From assembly GCF_000876015.1 (NCBI RefSeq), contig NZ_BBQM01000001.1:62001-126000 (forward strand): 64,000 bases of DNA, read 5' to 3'. The notes beneath the pieces were generated by a model. The model made no database searches and had not been told where the DNA came from. It was given only the letters and a program-made list of their open reading frames with translations. Shown here in pieces: positions 25,907 through 34,772 of the stretch. How positions within the stretch are numbered: the stretch's first letter is position 1; every line of letters begins with the position of its first letter. The DNA comes from Cupriavidus basilensis (GTDB lineage: Bacteria; Pseudomonadota; Gammaproteobacteria; Burkholderiales; Burkholderiaceae). A program made the position numbers and the translations under genes.

Positions 25907-26155
25907 GCCTGGCAGTCGGCCGCAAGTTCGCGAGAACGCAGTGGCCGCATCCGCGCGGCGCCGTCCGGTGCTGCCGCCATCCGCCGCGTCCTGGCGGGAA
26001 TTCCTCTCATTCGGATTCAGATTCCCATTCGAGCTCATGCGAGCCGGATCGAGCGCATTCGCGCCCATCCGGGGCGGGCCGTCCTGCGCGCGCGGGACAG
26101 CGGTTGAGGCGAGGCCCTGGCCTCCGCAAATCGTCCCTGGCCGCCAGCCGGATTG

Positions 26156-26923
26156 CTAGGCGCCGTGCCCGCCGTCGTGCCTGCCGCAGACCTCGCAGTC
26201 CGGCGCGCGGGCGAGCCGCATGGTGGTCCACTCCATGCCGAGCGCATCGACCATCAGCAGGCGCCCGGCCAGGCTGGTGCCGATGCCCGCCAGCAGCTTG
26301 AGCGCCTCGGCGGCCTGCACGGTGCCGACCATGCCCACCAGCGGCGCGAACACGCCCATGCTGGCGCAGGCGGCCTCCTGCGCGGGCTGCGACGGCGGGA
26401 ACAGGCAGGCGTAGCACGGCGCGCCGGGCTGGCGCTGGTCGAACACGCTGACCTGCCCGTCGAAGCGCAGCGCGGCGCCGGACACCAGCGGCACGCGGTG
26501 CCGCACGCAGGCGCGGTTGACGGCCTGGCGCGTGGCGAAGTTGTCGCTGCAGTCGAGCACCACGTCGGCCCCGGCGACCAGCCGCGCGAGCTCCGGCTCG
26601 CCCGCGCGTGCGGCAATCAGCCGCACGTCGATGTCCGGATTGATGCGCAGCATGCCTTCGCGCGCCGACTCCACCTTGGGCCGGCCGACGTTGGCGGTGG
26701 TGTGGATCACCTGGCGCTGCAGGTTGGTGAGGTCGACCACGTCGTCGTCCACCACCGTGATGGTGCCGACCCCGGCCGAGGCGAGGTAGGGCAGCGCGGC
26801 CGCGCCCAGCCCGCCGGCGCCGATCACCAGCGCGTGGCCGGCCAGCAGCCGGCCTTGTCCTTCGATGCCGAGCTCGTCGAGCAGGATGTGCCGCGAGTAG
26901 CGCAGCAGTTGGTCGTCGTTCAT
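26156..26923 (-). CDS. moeB: ThiF/MoeB family adenylyltransferase
   Basis: A 255-residue E1-like enzyme that adenylates the C-terminal glycine of a MoaD- or ThiS-type sulfur carrier. The nucleotide site is GAGGLGAAALPYLASAGVG near 36-54, and RQVIHTTANVGRPK follows. Catalytic Asp and Arg lie in DCSDNFATRQAVNRAC. There is one zinc CxxC pair, YACLFPP plus CEVCGRHD; the first pair appears reduced to a single Cys. No moaD or thiS is adjacent, so MoeB versus ThiF is not settled. A 248-bp gap to bfr holds several ATTC words at 26001-26038 but no gene. Confidence 0.88.
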   Translation of the reverse strand: MNDDQLLRYSRHILLDELGIEGQGRLLAGHALVIGAGGLGAAALPYLASAGVGTITVVDDDVVDLTNLQRQVIHTTANVGRPKVESAREGMLRINPDIDVRLIAARAGEPELARLVAGADVVLDCSDNFATRQAVNRACVRHRVPLVSGAALRFDGQVSVFDQRQPGAPCYACLFPPSQPAQEAACASMGVFAPLVGMVGTVQAAEALKLLAGIGTSLAGRLLMVDALGMEWTTMRLARAPDCEVCGRHDGGHGA

Positions 26924-26952
26924 GCGTCCTTGCGTCCTTCATGCCTGGCAAC

Positions 26953-26982
26953 GAAAAAGCGGCCCCGCAGGGCCGCTTTTTC
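26953..26982 (-). terminator. bidirectional terminator after ctpA
   Basis: A 13-bp perfect stem (GAAAAAGCGGCCC and its complement) with a CGCA loop and T runs on both strands. It separates ctpA from moeB, both on the minus strand. Confidence 0.9.
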
Positions 26983-26993
26983 CGGTCGGGATA

Positions 26994-28574
26994 TCAGGGA
27001 GTCTTGCCGGTCGGGGTGCCCAGCGGGGTCCCGATCGGCGCGCTCGCCGGCGCCTTGTCCTTGGTGGCGGGCTTGGCCGGCGCGGTGCTCTTGGGCGCGG
27101 GCCTGGTGGCCGGCTTGTCGGAGGTCGCCACGGCTTCGAGCCTGGACTTGGAGCGCTTGACCGGCTGGCCTTCGAGCTGGGCGACGGCCTGCTGCAGCAT
27201 GAAGTCTTCCGCCGAGCCGAACTCGATGGGCTTCTTCTTGCGTTCCTGGTCGCGCTGCTCCGGCGTCTTCTTGGCGTTTTCTTCCTCGAGCCGGCGCAGT
27301 TCCTCGACGCGGCGCTGCTCGCGCTCGTTCATCTCCGGCTCTTCCGATTCCTGCTTGTTGTGCAGGTGGCGCTCGGTGTCGATCTCGCGCGTGATCAGCG
27401 CGTCGTCGGGATCGCCCTCGGGGTTCTGGTCGACCGGGATGTCCGGGCGGATGCCCTTGGCCTGGATCGACTTGCCGGTCGGCGTGTAGTAGTACGCGAT
27501 GGTCAGCTTGATGCCGGTGTCGTTGGTCAGCGGGCGCACGGTCTGCACCGAGCCTTTGCCGAAGGTGGTCTTGCCCATGATCAGCGCGCGCTTGTGGTCC
27601 TGCAGCGCGCCGGCCACGATCTCGGAAGCCGAGGCCGAGTAGGCGTTGGTCAGCACCACCATCGGGATCTTCTTGTACAGCGCCGGCAGGTCCTTGAGCG
27701 GATCGTCCTCGAGCGACGACAGGCGGTAGTTGTTGAAGGTCGCCTTGTAGACGCGCTTGGCGTCCGGCACCTGGCCGTTGGTCGAGACCACGGTCGCGTC
27801 GTCGGGCAGGAAGGCCGCGGCCACGCCCACGGCGCCTTGCAGCACGCCGCCGCCGTTGTTGCGCAGGTCGAGGATCACGCCCTTGAGGTTGGGGTTCTTC
27901 TTGGCCAGCTCGTCGAGCTTCTTGCCCAGGTCGGCCACGGTGCGTTCCTGGAAGCTGGTCAGGCGCACCCAGGCCAGGCGGTCGTTGTCGATCAGCTTGG
28001 CCTTGACCGACTGCACGCGGATCTCGGCGCGCGTGATCGAGACCGGGAAGGTGCGCTCGTCGCTCTTGCGGTAGATGGTCAGCGTGACCTTGGTGCCCGG
28101 CTCGCCGCGCATGCGCTTGACCGCCTGCTCCAGCGGCAGGCCGCGCACGGGCTTGTCGTCGATGCGGGTGATCAGGTCGCCCGGCTGGATGCCGGCGCGG
28201 AAGGCGGGGGTGTCCTCGATCGGGTTGATGACCTTAACCAGGCCTTCTTCCTGCGAGATCTCGATGCCCAGGCCGGCGAAGCGCCCGCGCGTGCCTTCCT
28301 GCAGTTCCTTGAAGTCCTTTTCGTCCAGGTAGGCCGAATGCGGGTCGAGGCTGGCGACCATGCCCTTGATGGCTTCGGTCAGCAGCTTCTTGTCGTCGAC
28401 CGGCTCCACGTACTCGCGCTTGATCTGGCCGAAGATGTCCGCCATCAGGCGCAACTGCTCCAGCGGCAGCGGCCCGGACGAATTCTGCGCCGTGGCCGAG
28501 AGTTGCATGGTAGCCAGCACGCCGGCGACGAGTCCGGCAGTAACAAGACTGATGTTCTTGAGCGTCTTACGCAT
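26994..28574 (-). CDS. ctpA: C-terminal processing peptidase, S41 family (CtpA)
   Basis: A 526-residue periplasmic serine protease. The signal/anchor is at the N-terminus (ISLVTAGLVAGVLATMQL), followed by a PDZ domain with GLGIEISQEEGLVKV. The S41 catalytic core has the nucleophile Ser in NAYSASASEIVAGALQDH and Lys in IMGKTTFGKGSVQT. The C-terminal part is charged and Lys/Pro/Ala-rich, probably disordered. The ATG at 28574 gives the proper signal peptide; the frame runs further upstream. It degrades or matures envelope proteins. Confidence 0.93.
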   Translation of the reverse strand: MRKTLKNISLVTAGLVAGVLATMQLSATAQNSSGPLPLEQLRLMADIFGQIKREYVEPVDDKKLLTEAIKGMVASLDPHSAYLDEKDFKELQEGTRGRFAGLGIEISQEEGLVKVINPIEDTPAFRAGIQPGDLITRIDDKPVRGLPLEQAVKRMRGEPGTKVTLTIYRKSDERTFPVSITRAEIRVQSVKAKLIDNDRLAWVRLTSFQERTVADLGKKLDELAKKNPNLKGVILDLRNNGGGVLQGAVGVAAAFLPDDATVVSTNGQVPDAKRVYKATFNNYRLSSLEDDPLKDLPALYKKIPMVVLTNAYSASASEIVAGALQDHKRALIMGKTTFGKGSVQTVRPLTNDTGIKLTIAYYYTPTGKSIQAKGIRPDIPVDQNPEGDPDDALITREIDTERHLHNKQESEEPEMNEREQRRVEELRRLEEENAKKTPEQRDQERKKKPIEFGSAEDFMLQQAVAQLEGQPVKRSKSRLEAVATSDKPATRPAPKSTAPAKPATKDKAPASAPIGTPLGTPTGKTP

Positions 28575-28668
28575 GAGGGCTGCCTGAACGTGTGAGGAAA
28601 ATGCGGTGTCGGACCCGGCCTGGTGCGTCACACCGGCCGGTTGTGTCCGACAGTATAAGAGGGAGTGG

Positions 28669-28701
28669 AAAAAAAGGCCTGACCCGCTGCGAGCCAAGGC
28701 C
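28669..28701 (-). terminator. probable terminator of gpmA
   Basis: On the minus strand GGCCT ... AGGCC encloses a 16-base loop and is followed by seven T residues. It begins 36 bp after the gpmA stop. Confidence 0.5.
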
Positions 28702-28736
28702 GGGCAGCGCGCGGCGGCGCGCGCCCGGCCCTGGCC

Positions 28737-29483
28737 TCAGCGTGCCTTGCCCTGGCTGGCCACGGCGGCCAGCGATGCGGCGATCGCTTCCTGGTCGCCC
28801 AGGTAGTAATGGCGCAGCGGACGCAGTTCGGCGTCGAGCTCGTACACGAGCGGGGTGCCATTGGGAATGTTGATGCCAACGATGTCGTCATCCGAAACCT
28901 GGTCCAGGTACTTCACCAGCGCGCGGATGCTGTTGCCATGAGCGGCAATCACCACGCGCTTCCCGGATTTGATGTCAGGTGCAATGAATTCGTTCCATAG
29001 CGGCAGCACGCGGGCCACCGTGTCCTTCAGGCATTCCGTGAGCGGGATCTGCTCGCGCGGCACGCCGGCGTAGCGCGGGTCGTCGTATGAGGCACGCGGA
29101 TCGTCCTGCGCCAGCGCGGGCGGCGGGGTGTCGTAGCTGCGGCGCCAGACCAGCACCTGCTGGTCGCCGAACTTGGCGGCGGTCTCGGCCTTGTTGAGGC
29201 CGGACAGCGCGCCGTAGTGGCGCTCGTTCAGGCGCCACTCGTTGCGCACCGGGATCCACATCTGGTCCATCTCGTCCTGCACGTGCCACAGCGTGCGGAT
29301 GGCCCGCTTGAGCACGGAGGTATAGGCTACGTCGAAGGCGAAGCCGCCCTCGCGCAGCAGCTTGCCGGCCTGCTTGGCCTGCGCCACGCCGGTGTCGGTC
29401 AGGTCGACGTCGACCCAGCCGGTGAAGCGGTTTTCGAGATTCCAGGTGGATTCGCCGTGACGAATGAGAACGAGTTTGTACAT
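28737..29483 (-). CDS. gpmA: 2,3-bisphosphoglycerate-dependent phosphoglycerate mutase
   Basis: Interconverts 3- and 2-phosphoglycerate in glycolysis. The 248 residues match the dPGM family. The phosphohistidine motif [10 protein letters not shown] is at 6-15, the substrate residues [14 protein letters not shown] at about 88-101, and the second histidine in [14 protein letters not shown] near 182. The ATG at 29483 opens directly on the conserved [12 protein letters not shown]. It is divergent from the rhodanese-grxC-secB group. Confidence 0.96.
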   Translation of the reverse strand: MYKLVLIRHGESTWNLENRFTGWVDVDLTDTGVAQAKQAGKLLREGGFAFDVAYTSVLKRAIRTLWHVQDEMDQMWIPVRNEWRLNERHYGALSGLNKAETAAKFGDQQVLVWRRSYDTPPPALAQDDPRASYDDPRYAGVPREQIPLTECLKDTVARVLPLWNEFIAPDIKSGKRVVIAAHGNSIRALVKYLDQVSDDDIVGINIPNGTPLVYELDAELRPLRHYYLGDQEAIAASLAAVASQGKAR

Positions 29484-29622
29484 GCTGCTTCCAAAGCGTG
29501 AGAAACCGGTGCGCGCCATGTCACTCGCTCCGTTCATGTGTCAAGTAGGAGACAATGCCGGCTCGCGGGCGCGAAACCGTCTATTTTATAATGCCGCCGA
29601 CTCAACCCACCGGAATGCCAAC

Positions 29623-30039
29623 GTGAATTTCTTCGCCGACTACAACAACCTTGCCCTGATCGCCATCGCCGTGGTGTCGGGCGGCCTGCTGGCCTGGCCC
29701 GTCATCTCGCGCGGCTCCCTGGGCGGCAAGTCGGTCAACCCGGCTGGCGCGACGCAGCTGATCAACAGGCGCAACGCGGTGGTGGTGGACATCCGCGAGG
29801 CCGCCGAATACGCCAAGGGCCACCTGCCGCAGGCCAAGAGCGCGCCGCTCGCCGACCTGGCCAGCCGCGCCGCCGGCCTTGCAAAGGACAAGTCCGTACC
29901 CATCATCGTGGTGTGCCAGACCGGCCAGCGCTCGGGCAAGGGCCAAGCAGCGCTGAAGGAAGCCGGTTACAGTGAGGTCTATTCGCTCGAAGGCGGCCTG
30001 GCCGCATGGCAGCAAGCCGGCTTGCCGGTGGTCAAGTAA
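29623..30039 (+). CDS. membrane-anchored rhodanese-like sulfurtransferase
   Basis: A 138-residue protein: one N-terminal membrane segment (about 8-25) and a single rhodanese domain. The active-site loop is CQTGQRSG (Cys near 103), and DIREAAEYAKGHLPQAKS is the family CH2A motif. The start is GTG at 29623. A TATAAT box at 29587-29592 is well placed to begin transcription just upstream. It resembles E. coli YibN, which sits in the same secB-gpsA neighbourhood. The sulfur acceptor is unknown. Confidence 0.88.
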   Translation: MNFFADYNNLALIAIAVVSGGLLAWPVISRGSLGGKSVNPAGATQLINRRNAVVVDIREAAEYAKGHLPQAKSAPLADLASRAAGLAKDKSVPIIVVCQTGQRSGKGQAALKEAGYSEVYSLEGGLAAWQQAGLPVVK

Positions 30040-30127
30040 GACGCGCGCCGGGCGCGGCAGGGTGCCGGGCCGGCTGTCCCGCCGGCCGCCCCGAGCCGCG
30101 CCAGTTTCTAGTCTCAAGGAGAACCGC

Positions 30128-30385
30128 ATGGCCCGCGTTGTGATGTACAGCACGGTAGTTTGCCCGTATTGCCAGATGGCCGAGCGCCTTCTGAAGGCCA
30201 AGGGCGTGGAGTCGATCGAGAAGATCCTGATCGACCGCGAACCCGGCAAGCGTGAAGAAATGATGACCCGCACCGGCCGCCGCACGGTGCCGCAGATCTA
30301 CATCGACGAGACCCACGTGGGCGGTTTCGACGACCTCTCGGCGCTCGACCGCAAGGGCGGCCTGGTGCCGCTGCTGGCGGCCTGA
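30128..30385 (+). CDS. grxC: glutaredoxin 3 GrxC
   Basis: An 85-residue glutathione-dependent dithiol oxidoreductase with active site Cys12-Pro-Tyr-Cys15, cis-proline TVPQIYID and glutathione-contact GGFDDL. It lies between the rhodanese gene and secB, an order widely conserved. A 7-bp inverted repeat (30406-30426) follows the stop but lacks a T run. Confidence 0.96.
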   Translation: MARVVMYSTVVCPYCQMAERLLKAKGVESIEKILIDREPGKREEMMTRTGRRTVPQIYIDETHVGGFDDLSALDRKGGLVPLLAA

Positions 30386-30405
30386 GGCAAATTCCTAGCC
30401 GCGAT

Positions 30406-30426
30406 GCGGGTGAATTCGCCACCCGC
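30406..30426. repeat. inverted repeat after grxC
   Basis: GCGGGTG-AATTCGC-CACCCGC is a perfect 7-bp stem 20 bp after the grxC stop, without a T run on either strand. It may be a weak pause site or an mRNA 3' end. Confidence 0.45.
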
Positions 30427-30548
30427 GTCATGTACCATATGCGTTTTCCAACCGGGTGCCGACCCGGGTCGCCAGCCTGGGCCTTAGCCGCCCGCGGGGC
30501 TCGTGGCCGCGGTATCTGGCGTCCAATGCCCATTCCCGGAAGCCTTTC

Positions 30549-31067
30549 ATGAGCGACCAGCAAAACAATCAGCAGGAAGACCAGCCGTTCTTCAACATCC
30601 AGCGCGTGTACCTGAAGGACATGTCGCTCGAACAGCCGAACTCGCCCGCCATCTTCCTCGAGACCGAAGCGCCGGCCGTGGAAGTCCAGGTGAACGTGGG
30701 TGCCACCCAACTGCAGGAAGGCATCTTCGAAGTGGTCGTGACCGGCACCGTGACCACCAAGGTGCAGGACAAGGTCGCCTTCCTGGTCGAAGCGCACCAG
30801 GCCGGCATCTTCGACATCCGCAACGTGCCGGTGGAGCAGCTCGACCCGCTGCTGGGCATCGCCTGCCCGACCATCCTCTACCCGTACCTGCGCGGCAACA
30901 TCGCCGACGTGATCACGCGCGCCGGCTTCCAGGCCATCCACCTGTCGGAAATCAACTTCCAGGCGCTCTACGAGCAACGCCTGCAGGCGGCCATGCAGGA
31001 AGCCGAAGCGGCCCAGGGCGGCAACAGCGGCATCGTGATGCCCGACGGCAGCCAGGCCCGCCACTGA
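30549..31067 (+). CDS. secB: protein-export chaperone SecB
   Basis: A 172-residue tetrameric chaperone that holds preproteins unfolded and hands them to SecA. The conserved core runs [22 protein letters not shown], then the central [13 protein letters not shown] strand and [23 protein letters not shown]. The C-terminal tail lacks the zinc-contact basic stretch and ends [16 protein letters not shown] terminator follows at 31099-31120, before gpsA. Confidence 0.97.
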   Translation: MSDQQNNQQEDQPFFNIQRVYLKDMSLEQPNSPAIFLETEAPAVEVQVNVGATQLQEGIFEVVVTGTVTTKVQDKVAFLVEAHQAGIFDIRNVPVEQLDPLLGIACPTILYPYLRGNIADVITRAGFQAIHLSEINFQALYEQRLQAAMQEAEAAQGGNSGIVMPDGSQARH

Positions 31068-31098
31068 TCCTCGGATCCTGGCGCGGCATGCGGTAAAG

Positions 31099-31120
31099 AC
31101 GGGGCCACGTGCCCCGTTTT
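31099..31120 (+). terminator. intrinsic terminator after secB
   Basis: ACGGGGC-CACGT-GCCCCGT is a perfect 7-bp stem followed by TTTTGTGTTTT. Confidence 0.8.
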
Positions 31121-31183
31121 GTGTTTTCCGGCCCGCCCGGCGGGCCACGCGGCCGGCAGGCCGTTCGAGCGAGGCAAAGCGTC

Positions 31184-32197
31184 ATGAAAATCACTGTCTT
31201 CGGAGCCGGGGCCTGGGGCACCGCGCTGGCCAGCCATGCGGCCGCGGTCCACGACGTGGTGCTGTGGGGCCGGGAGGCCGCCGGGCTGGCGGCGATCGGC
31301 GCCAGCCATGAAAACGCCACCTACCTGCCCGGCGTGGCGCTGTCGGCGCGGCTCGCGGTGCAGGCCGACTTCGAGCGCGCCGCCGCGCACGTGGATGCCG
31401 ATCCCGACGGCCTGCTGATCGTCGCCACGCCGGTCTCCGGCCTGCGCGAGATGACGCGCCGGCTGGCCGCGCGCCGCGCCGGCCTGCGCATGCTGTGGCT
31501 GTGCAAGGGCTTCGAGGCCGTCACCAATGCCTTGCCGCACCAGATGGTGCGCGAGGAGCTCGACGCCGCGGGCCGGCTCGGCGACGCCATGTTCGGCGTG
31601 CTGACCGGCCCCAGCTTCGCCCGCGAGGTGGCGCTCGGCCTGCCGTGCGCGCTGACCGTGGCCGGCACCTCGCCGCTGCTGGCCGACCTCGCGCAGCAGG
31701 GTTTCCATCACCATGCCATGCGCATCTACGGCAGCGACGACCTGGTCGGCGCCGAGGTGGGCGGCGCGGTCAAGAACGTGCTGGCGATCGCCACCGGCGC
31801 CAGCGACGGGCTCGGCCTGGGCCTGAACGCGCGCGCCGCGCTGGTCACGCGCGGCCTGGCCGAGATGACGCGGCTGGGCATGGCGCTGGGCGGGCGCGTC
31901 GAGACCTTCATGGGCCTGGCCGGCGTGGGCGACCTGATCCTGACCGCCACCGGCGACCTCTCGCGCAACCGCAAGGTCGGCCAGCAACTGGCGCAGGGCA
32001 TGACGCTCGAGCAGATCCTCACCGACCTCGGCCACGTCGCCGAAGGCGTGCGCTGCGCGCAGGCGGTGGCGGCGCTGGCCGCCGCGCACGGCGTGGAGAT
32101 GCCGATCACGCGCGCGGTGTGCGCGGTGCTGTTCGATGGCCTGCCGGTGGCCGACGCGGTGGCGCGCCTGCTCCAGCGCGACGCGCGCGACGAGTGA
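31184..32197 (+). CDS. gpsA: NAD(P)-dependent glycerol-3-phosphate dehydrogenase GpsA
   Basis: Reduces dihydroxyacetone phosphate to sn-glycerol-3-phosphate for phospholipid synthesis. It has 337 residues. The Rossmann motif is [12 protein letters not shown] at 5-16, the substrate lysine is in CKGFE, and catalytic Lys lies in [25 protein letters not shown]. The ATG at 31184 opens directly on the Rossmann strand. Linkage to secB is conserved in many proteobacteria. Confidence 0.96.
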   Translation: MKITVFGAGAWGTALASHAAAVHDVVLWGREAAGLAAIGASHENATYLPGVALSARLAVQADFERAAAHVDADPDGLLIVATPVSGLREMTRRLAARRAGLRMLWLCKGFEAVTNALPHQMVREELDAAGRLGDAMFGVLTGPSFAREVALGLPCALTVAGTSPLLADLAQQGFHHHAMRIYGSDDLVGAEVGGAVKNVLAIATGASDGLGLGLNARAALVTRGLAEMTRLGMALGGRVETFMGLAGVGDLILTATGDLSRNRKVGQQLAQGMTLEQILTDLGHVAEGVRCAQAVAALAAAHGVEMPITRAVCAVLFDGLPVADAVARLLQRDARDE

Positions 32198-32281
32198 GCG
32201 CGCCGCTTTTTCCCCTTCATTTCCTTTCCCGGCGGTGATGCCCGCGTCGACGCGGATGTCCGGCCGCCCTGGTCCTGTCTC

Positions 32282-33277
32282 ATGTCCCAAGATTGCATCG
32301 CGGCCCGCCGCCGCGTCCTGATGGCCCTTGCCGCCGCCGTGCCCGCCGCGCTGGCGTTTCCCGCGCGCGCGGCCGGCAACTGGCCCGAGCGGCCGGTGCG
32401 CCTGGTGGTGCCGTTTCCGGCCGGCTCCTCGCCGGACCTGATCGCGCGTCTGCTGGCCGAGAAGCTGTCGGCGTCGCTCGGCCAGCCGGTGGTGGTGGAG
32501 AACCGCCCCGGCGCCGGCGGCAATATCGGCACCGGCATGGTGGCGCGCGCCGCGCCCGACGGCTACACGCTGCTGCTGACCATCAACGGCCCGCTGGTCA
32601 CGGCGCCGACGCTGTGGCGCCATCTCGGCTACGACCCCGTGCGCCAGCTTGCGCCGGTCTCGCTGGTGGCGACCTCGCCCAACGTGCTGGTGGTGGATGC
32701 GCGCCTGCCGGTGCGCGACGTGCGCGAGTTCGTGGCGCTGGCGCGCGCGCGTCCCGGCGCGCTGAACTACGGCTCGGTCGGCAACGGCAGCGCCGCCCAT
32801 CTCGCGATGGAGCAGCTCAAGGCGATGGCGAAGATCGACCTCGCCCATATTCCGTACCCGGGCTTCGCGCAGATCACCACGGCGATGGTCGGCGGCCAGG
32901 TGCAGGCCGGCTTCATGGTACCGGCGATCGCCATGCCGCTGGTGAGCGCGGGCAAGCTGCGCGTCCTCGCCGTGACCACCAGCGGGCGCACCAGCCTGCT
33001 GCCGGCGGTGCCCACCGTGGCCGAGTCCGGTTATCCGGGCTTCGAGGCGATCTCGTGGCAGGCCGTGATGGCGCCGGCGGGCACGCCCGCGCCGGTGATC
33101 GACCGGCTCTACCGCGAGCTGGTGGCGATCATCGGCAGCGAAGACGTGCGCGCCAAGATGCGCGCGCAGTATTTCGCGCCGGCGGGCACGGCGCCGCAGT
33201 CGCTGCGCGAGACCCTGGCGAGCGAGAAGGCGCGCTGGGACAAGGTGATCCGGATCGCCGGCGTGCAGCCGGAGTAG
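32282..33277 (+). CDS. Bug-family tripartite tricarboxylate transporter substrate-binding protein
   Basis: A 331-residue periplasmic solute receptor of the Bug/TctC family, greatly expanded in Burkholderiales. The signal peptide has a twin Arg near the start (ARRRVLMALAAAVPAALAFPARAAG). Conserved family strands are WPERPVRLVVPFPAGSSPDLIAR, VVENRPGAGGNIGTGMVARAAPDGYTLL, and LNYGSVGNGSAAHLAMEQLK. No tctA/tctB membrane genes are adjacent, which is typical for these orphan receptors. The ligand is unknown, usually a carboxylate or amide. Confidence 0.92.
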   Translation: MSQDCIAARRRVLMALAAAVPAALAFPARAAGNWPERPVRLVVPFPAGSSPDLIARLLAEKLSASLGQPVVVENRPGAGGNIGTGMVARAAPDGYTLLLTINGPLVTAPTLWRHLGYDPVRQLAPVSLVATSPNVLVVDARLPVRDVREFVALARARPGALNYGSVGNGSAAHLAMEQLKAMAKIDLAHIPYPGFAQITTAMVGGQVQAGFMVPAIAMPLVSAGKLRVLAVTTSGRTSLLPAVPTVAESGYPGFEAISWQAVMAPAGTPAPVIDRLYRELVAIIGSEDVRAKMRAQYFAPAGTAPQSLRETLASEKARWDKVIRIAGVQPE

Positions 33278-33284
33278 GCGAACG

Positions 33285-33755
33285 CTAGGCGCCGCCGGCG
33301 AAGCCGTTCTGGCGCCAGGCCTCGAACACCACCACGGCCACCGTGTTGGAGAGGTTGAGGCTGCGGTTGTCCGGCCGCATCGGCAGGCGGATGCGCTGCG
33401 CGGCGGGAAACCACTCGCGCCGCTCCGGCGCCAGGCCGCGCGTCTCGGAGCCGAACACGAACCAGTCGCCGGGCCGGAAGGCGACCTGCCCGAACGGCGT
33501 CGCGCCATGCGTGGTGAGCGCGAACATGCGGGCCGGGTCGGGCTGTTCGCTGGCCATCAGGGCGTCCCAGTTCTCGTGCACGCGCATGGTGGCGTATTCG
33601 TGGTAGTCCAGGCCGGCGCGGCGCATGCGCGCATCCTCGAGCGGGAAGCCGAGCGGCTTGACGAGGTGCAGGCGGGCGCCGGTATTGGCGCACAGGCGGA
33701 TCACGTTGCCGGTGTTCGGCGGGATCTCGGGTTCGACCAGGACGACATTGAACAT
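33285..33755 (-). CDS. trmL: tRNA (cytidine/uridine-34-2'-O)-methyltransferase TrmL
   Basis: A SPOUT-class methyltransferase that modifies the wobble base of tRNA-Leu. It has 156 residues. Motif I is FNVVLVEPEIPPNTGNVIRLCANTG, and the SAM-binding knot is VFGSETRGLAPE and RLPMRPDNRSLNLSNTVAVVVFEAWRQ. The ATG at 33755 begins the conserved strand; the frame is open further upstream without support. It converges with the Bug gene, 7 bp apart. Confidence 0.95.
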   Translation of the reverse strand: MFNVVLVEPEIPPNTGNVIRLCANTGARLHLVKPLGFPLEDARMRRAGLDYHEYATMRVHENWDALMASEQPDPARMFALTTHGATPFGQVAFRPGDWFVFGSETRGLAPERREWFPAAQRIRLPMRPDNRSLNLSNTVAVVVFEAWRQNGFAGGA

Positions 33756-33854
33756 GTTGGGGGGCGGGCCTCGGAGCGCCGCTTGTAAACCGCTGCGCAG
33801 CTTACCTTGCCGGGTGGCGCCTGTCACGCCGCCATCGCCACGCCCCCCTCCCCG

Positions 33855-34772
33855 CTACGGCGTGCGCAGCGGGACGAACAAGGTGACGCGCGCCGCGCCG
33901 TGCGCCTTCAGCACGCGCGCGGCCTCGCCGAGCGTCGCGCCGCTGGTCATCACGTCGTCCACCAGCCCGATGTGCAGGCCGGCGACCTCGCCACCCGGCG
34001 CGAGGCCGAAGGCATCCCGCAGGTTGGCCTGCCGCGCGGGCAGGTCCAGCGAGGCCTGGGCCGGCGTGTCGCGCAGGCGGGCCAGCAGCGCCGGGCGCGC
34101 GCGCACGCCCAGACGGCGCGCCAGCGGCCGGGCGATCTCCCACGACTGGTTGAAGCCGCGCGCCGCCAGCCGCCGCGGCGACAGCGGCACCGGCGCCAGC
34201 AGGTCGGGCGGGGCGGGCAGTGTCGGAGGATCGGGCAGGGCGCGCGCGGCATCGTGCATGGCCTGCCAGCGCTCGGCCAGCGCCGCCGCCAGCCAGTCCG
34301 CGAGCGGCAGCGCGCCGCCGAACTTGAGCGCCAGCACCAGCCCGTCCTGCGGGCTGGCGTAGTCGCCGAGCGTGACGGCGGCGTCGAACGCGGGCGGTTC
34401 GAGCCGGCAGTGATGGCAGCGCGGACCGTGGCGCAAGCTGTGGCGCGCATCGCGGCGCAGGGCAGGCCGCGCGCAGACGCGGCAGCGCGCCGCCGGGGCC
34501 AGCAGTTCGCGCGCGCAGCCGGCGCACACGGCGTCTTCCTGCACCTCGCCGCACAGCGCGCACGCGCACGGCAGCAGCGCGCGCCACAGCCGGCGCGCCT
34601 GGCGGCGCAGGGCGCCTTCGGCGTGGCGGGCGCCGGCAGCGGACGCGGCGCGCGCGTATACTTGCGCTCCGGCCGCCGCGCCCGCAGGCGCGCGCGCCGC
34701 ATTCCGCCCGGGCGCGCGCGTCCGGCCGTGTTCCTCATTCTCCTGTTGCCTGGCTTGCCCGTGTCCCTGCAT
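33855..34772 (-). CDS. comF: ComF family amidophosphoribosyltransferase-like protein
   Basis: A protein of up to 305 residues. The zinc-ribbon CACALCGEVQEDAVCAGCARELL and CRVCARP...CHHCRLEPP is followed by a phosphoribosyltransferase domain with the PRPP loop LVDDVMTSGATLGEAARVL. ComF proteins assist DNA uptake or repair. The start is uncertain. The frame is open far upstream, the first ATG before the zinc ribbon is at 34772, and the conserved part begins near 34590. Using 34772 means the gene overlaps the start of the divergent methyltransferase by about 12 bp. Confidence 0.82.
   Translation of the reverse strand: MQGHGQARQQENEEHGRTRAPGRNAARAPAGAAAGAQVYARAASAAGARHAEGALRRQARRLWRALLPCACALCGEVQEDAVCAGCARELLAPAARCRVCARPALRRDARHSLRHGPRCHHCRLEPPAFDAAVTLGDYASPQDGLVLALKFGGALPLADWLAAALAERWQAMHDAARALPDPPTLPAPPDLLAPVPLSPRRLAARGFNQSWEIARPLARRLGVRARPALLARLRDTPAQASLDLPARQANLRDAFGLAPGGEVAGLHIGLVDDVMTSGATLGEAARVLKAHGAARVTLFVPLRTP

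Noticed and set aside
26001..26038. Cluster of ATTC words after bfr as a regulator array
   Set aside because: Spacing is irregular and no symmetrical arms are present; it may be chance in an AT-richer patch.
30968..33508. 846-codon open frame on the minus strand across secB, gpsA and the Bug gene
   Set aside because: Its composition is the shadow of three well-supported plus-strand genes; no motif or start signal was seen.
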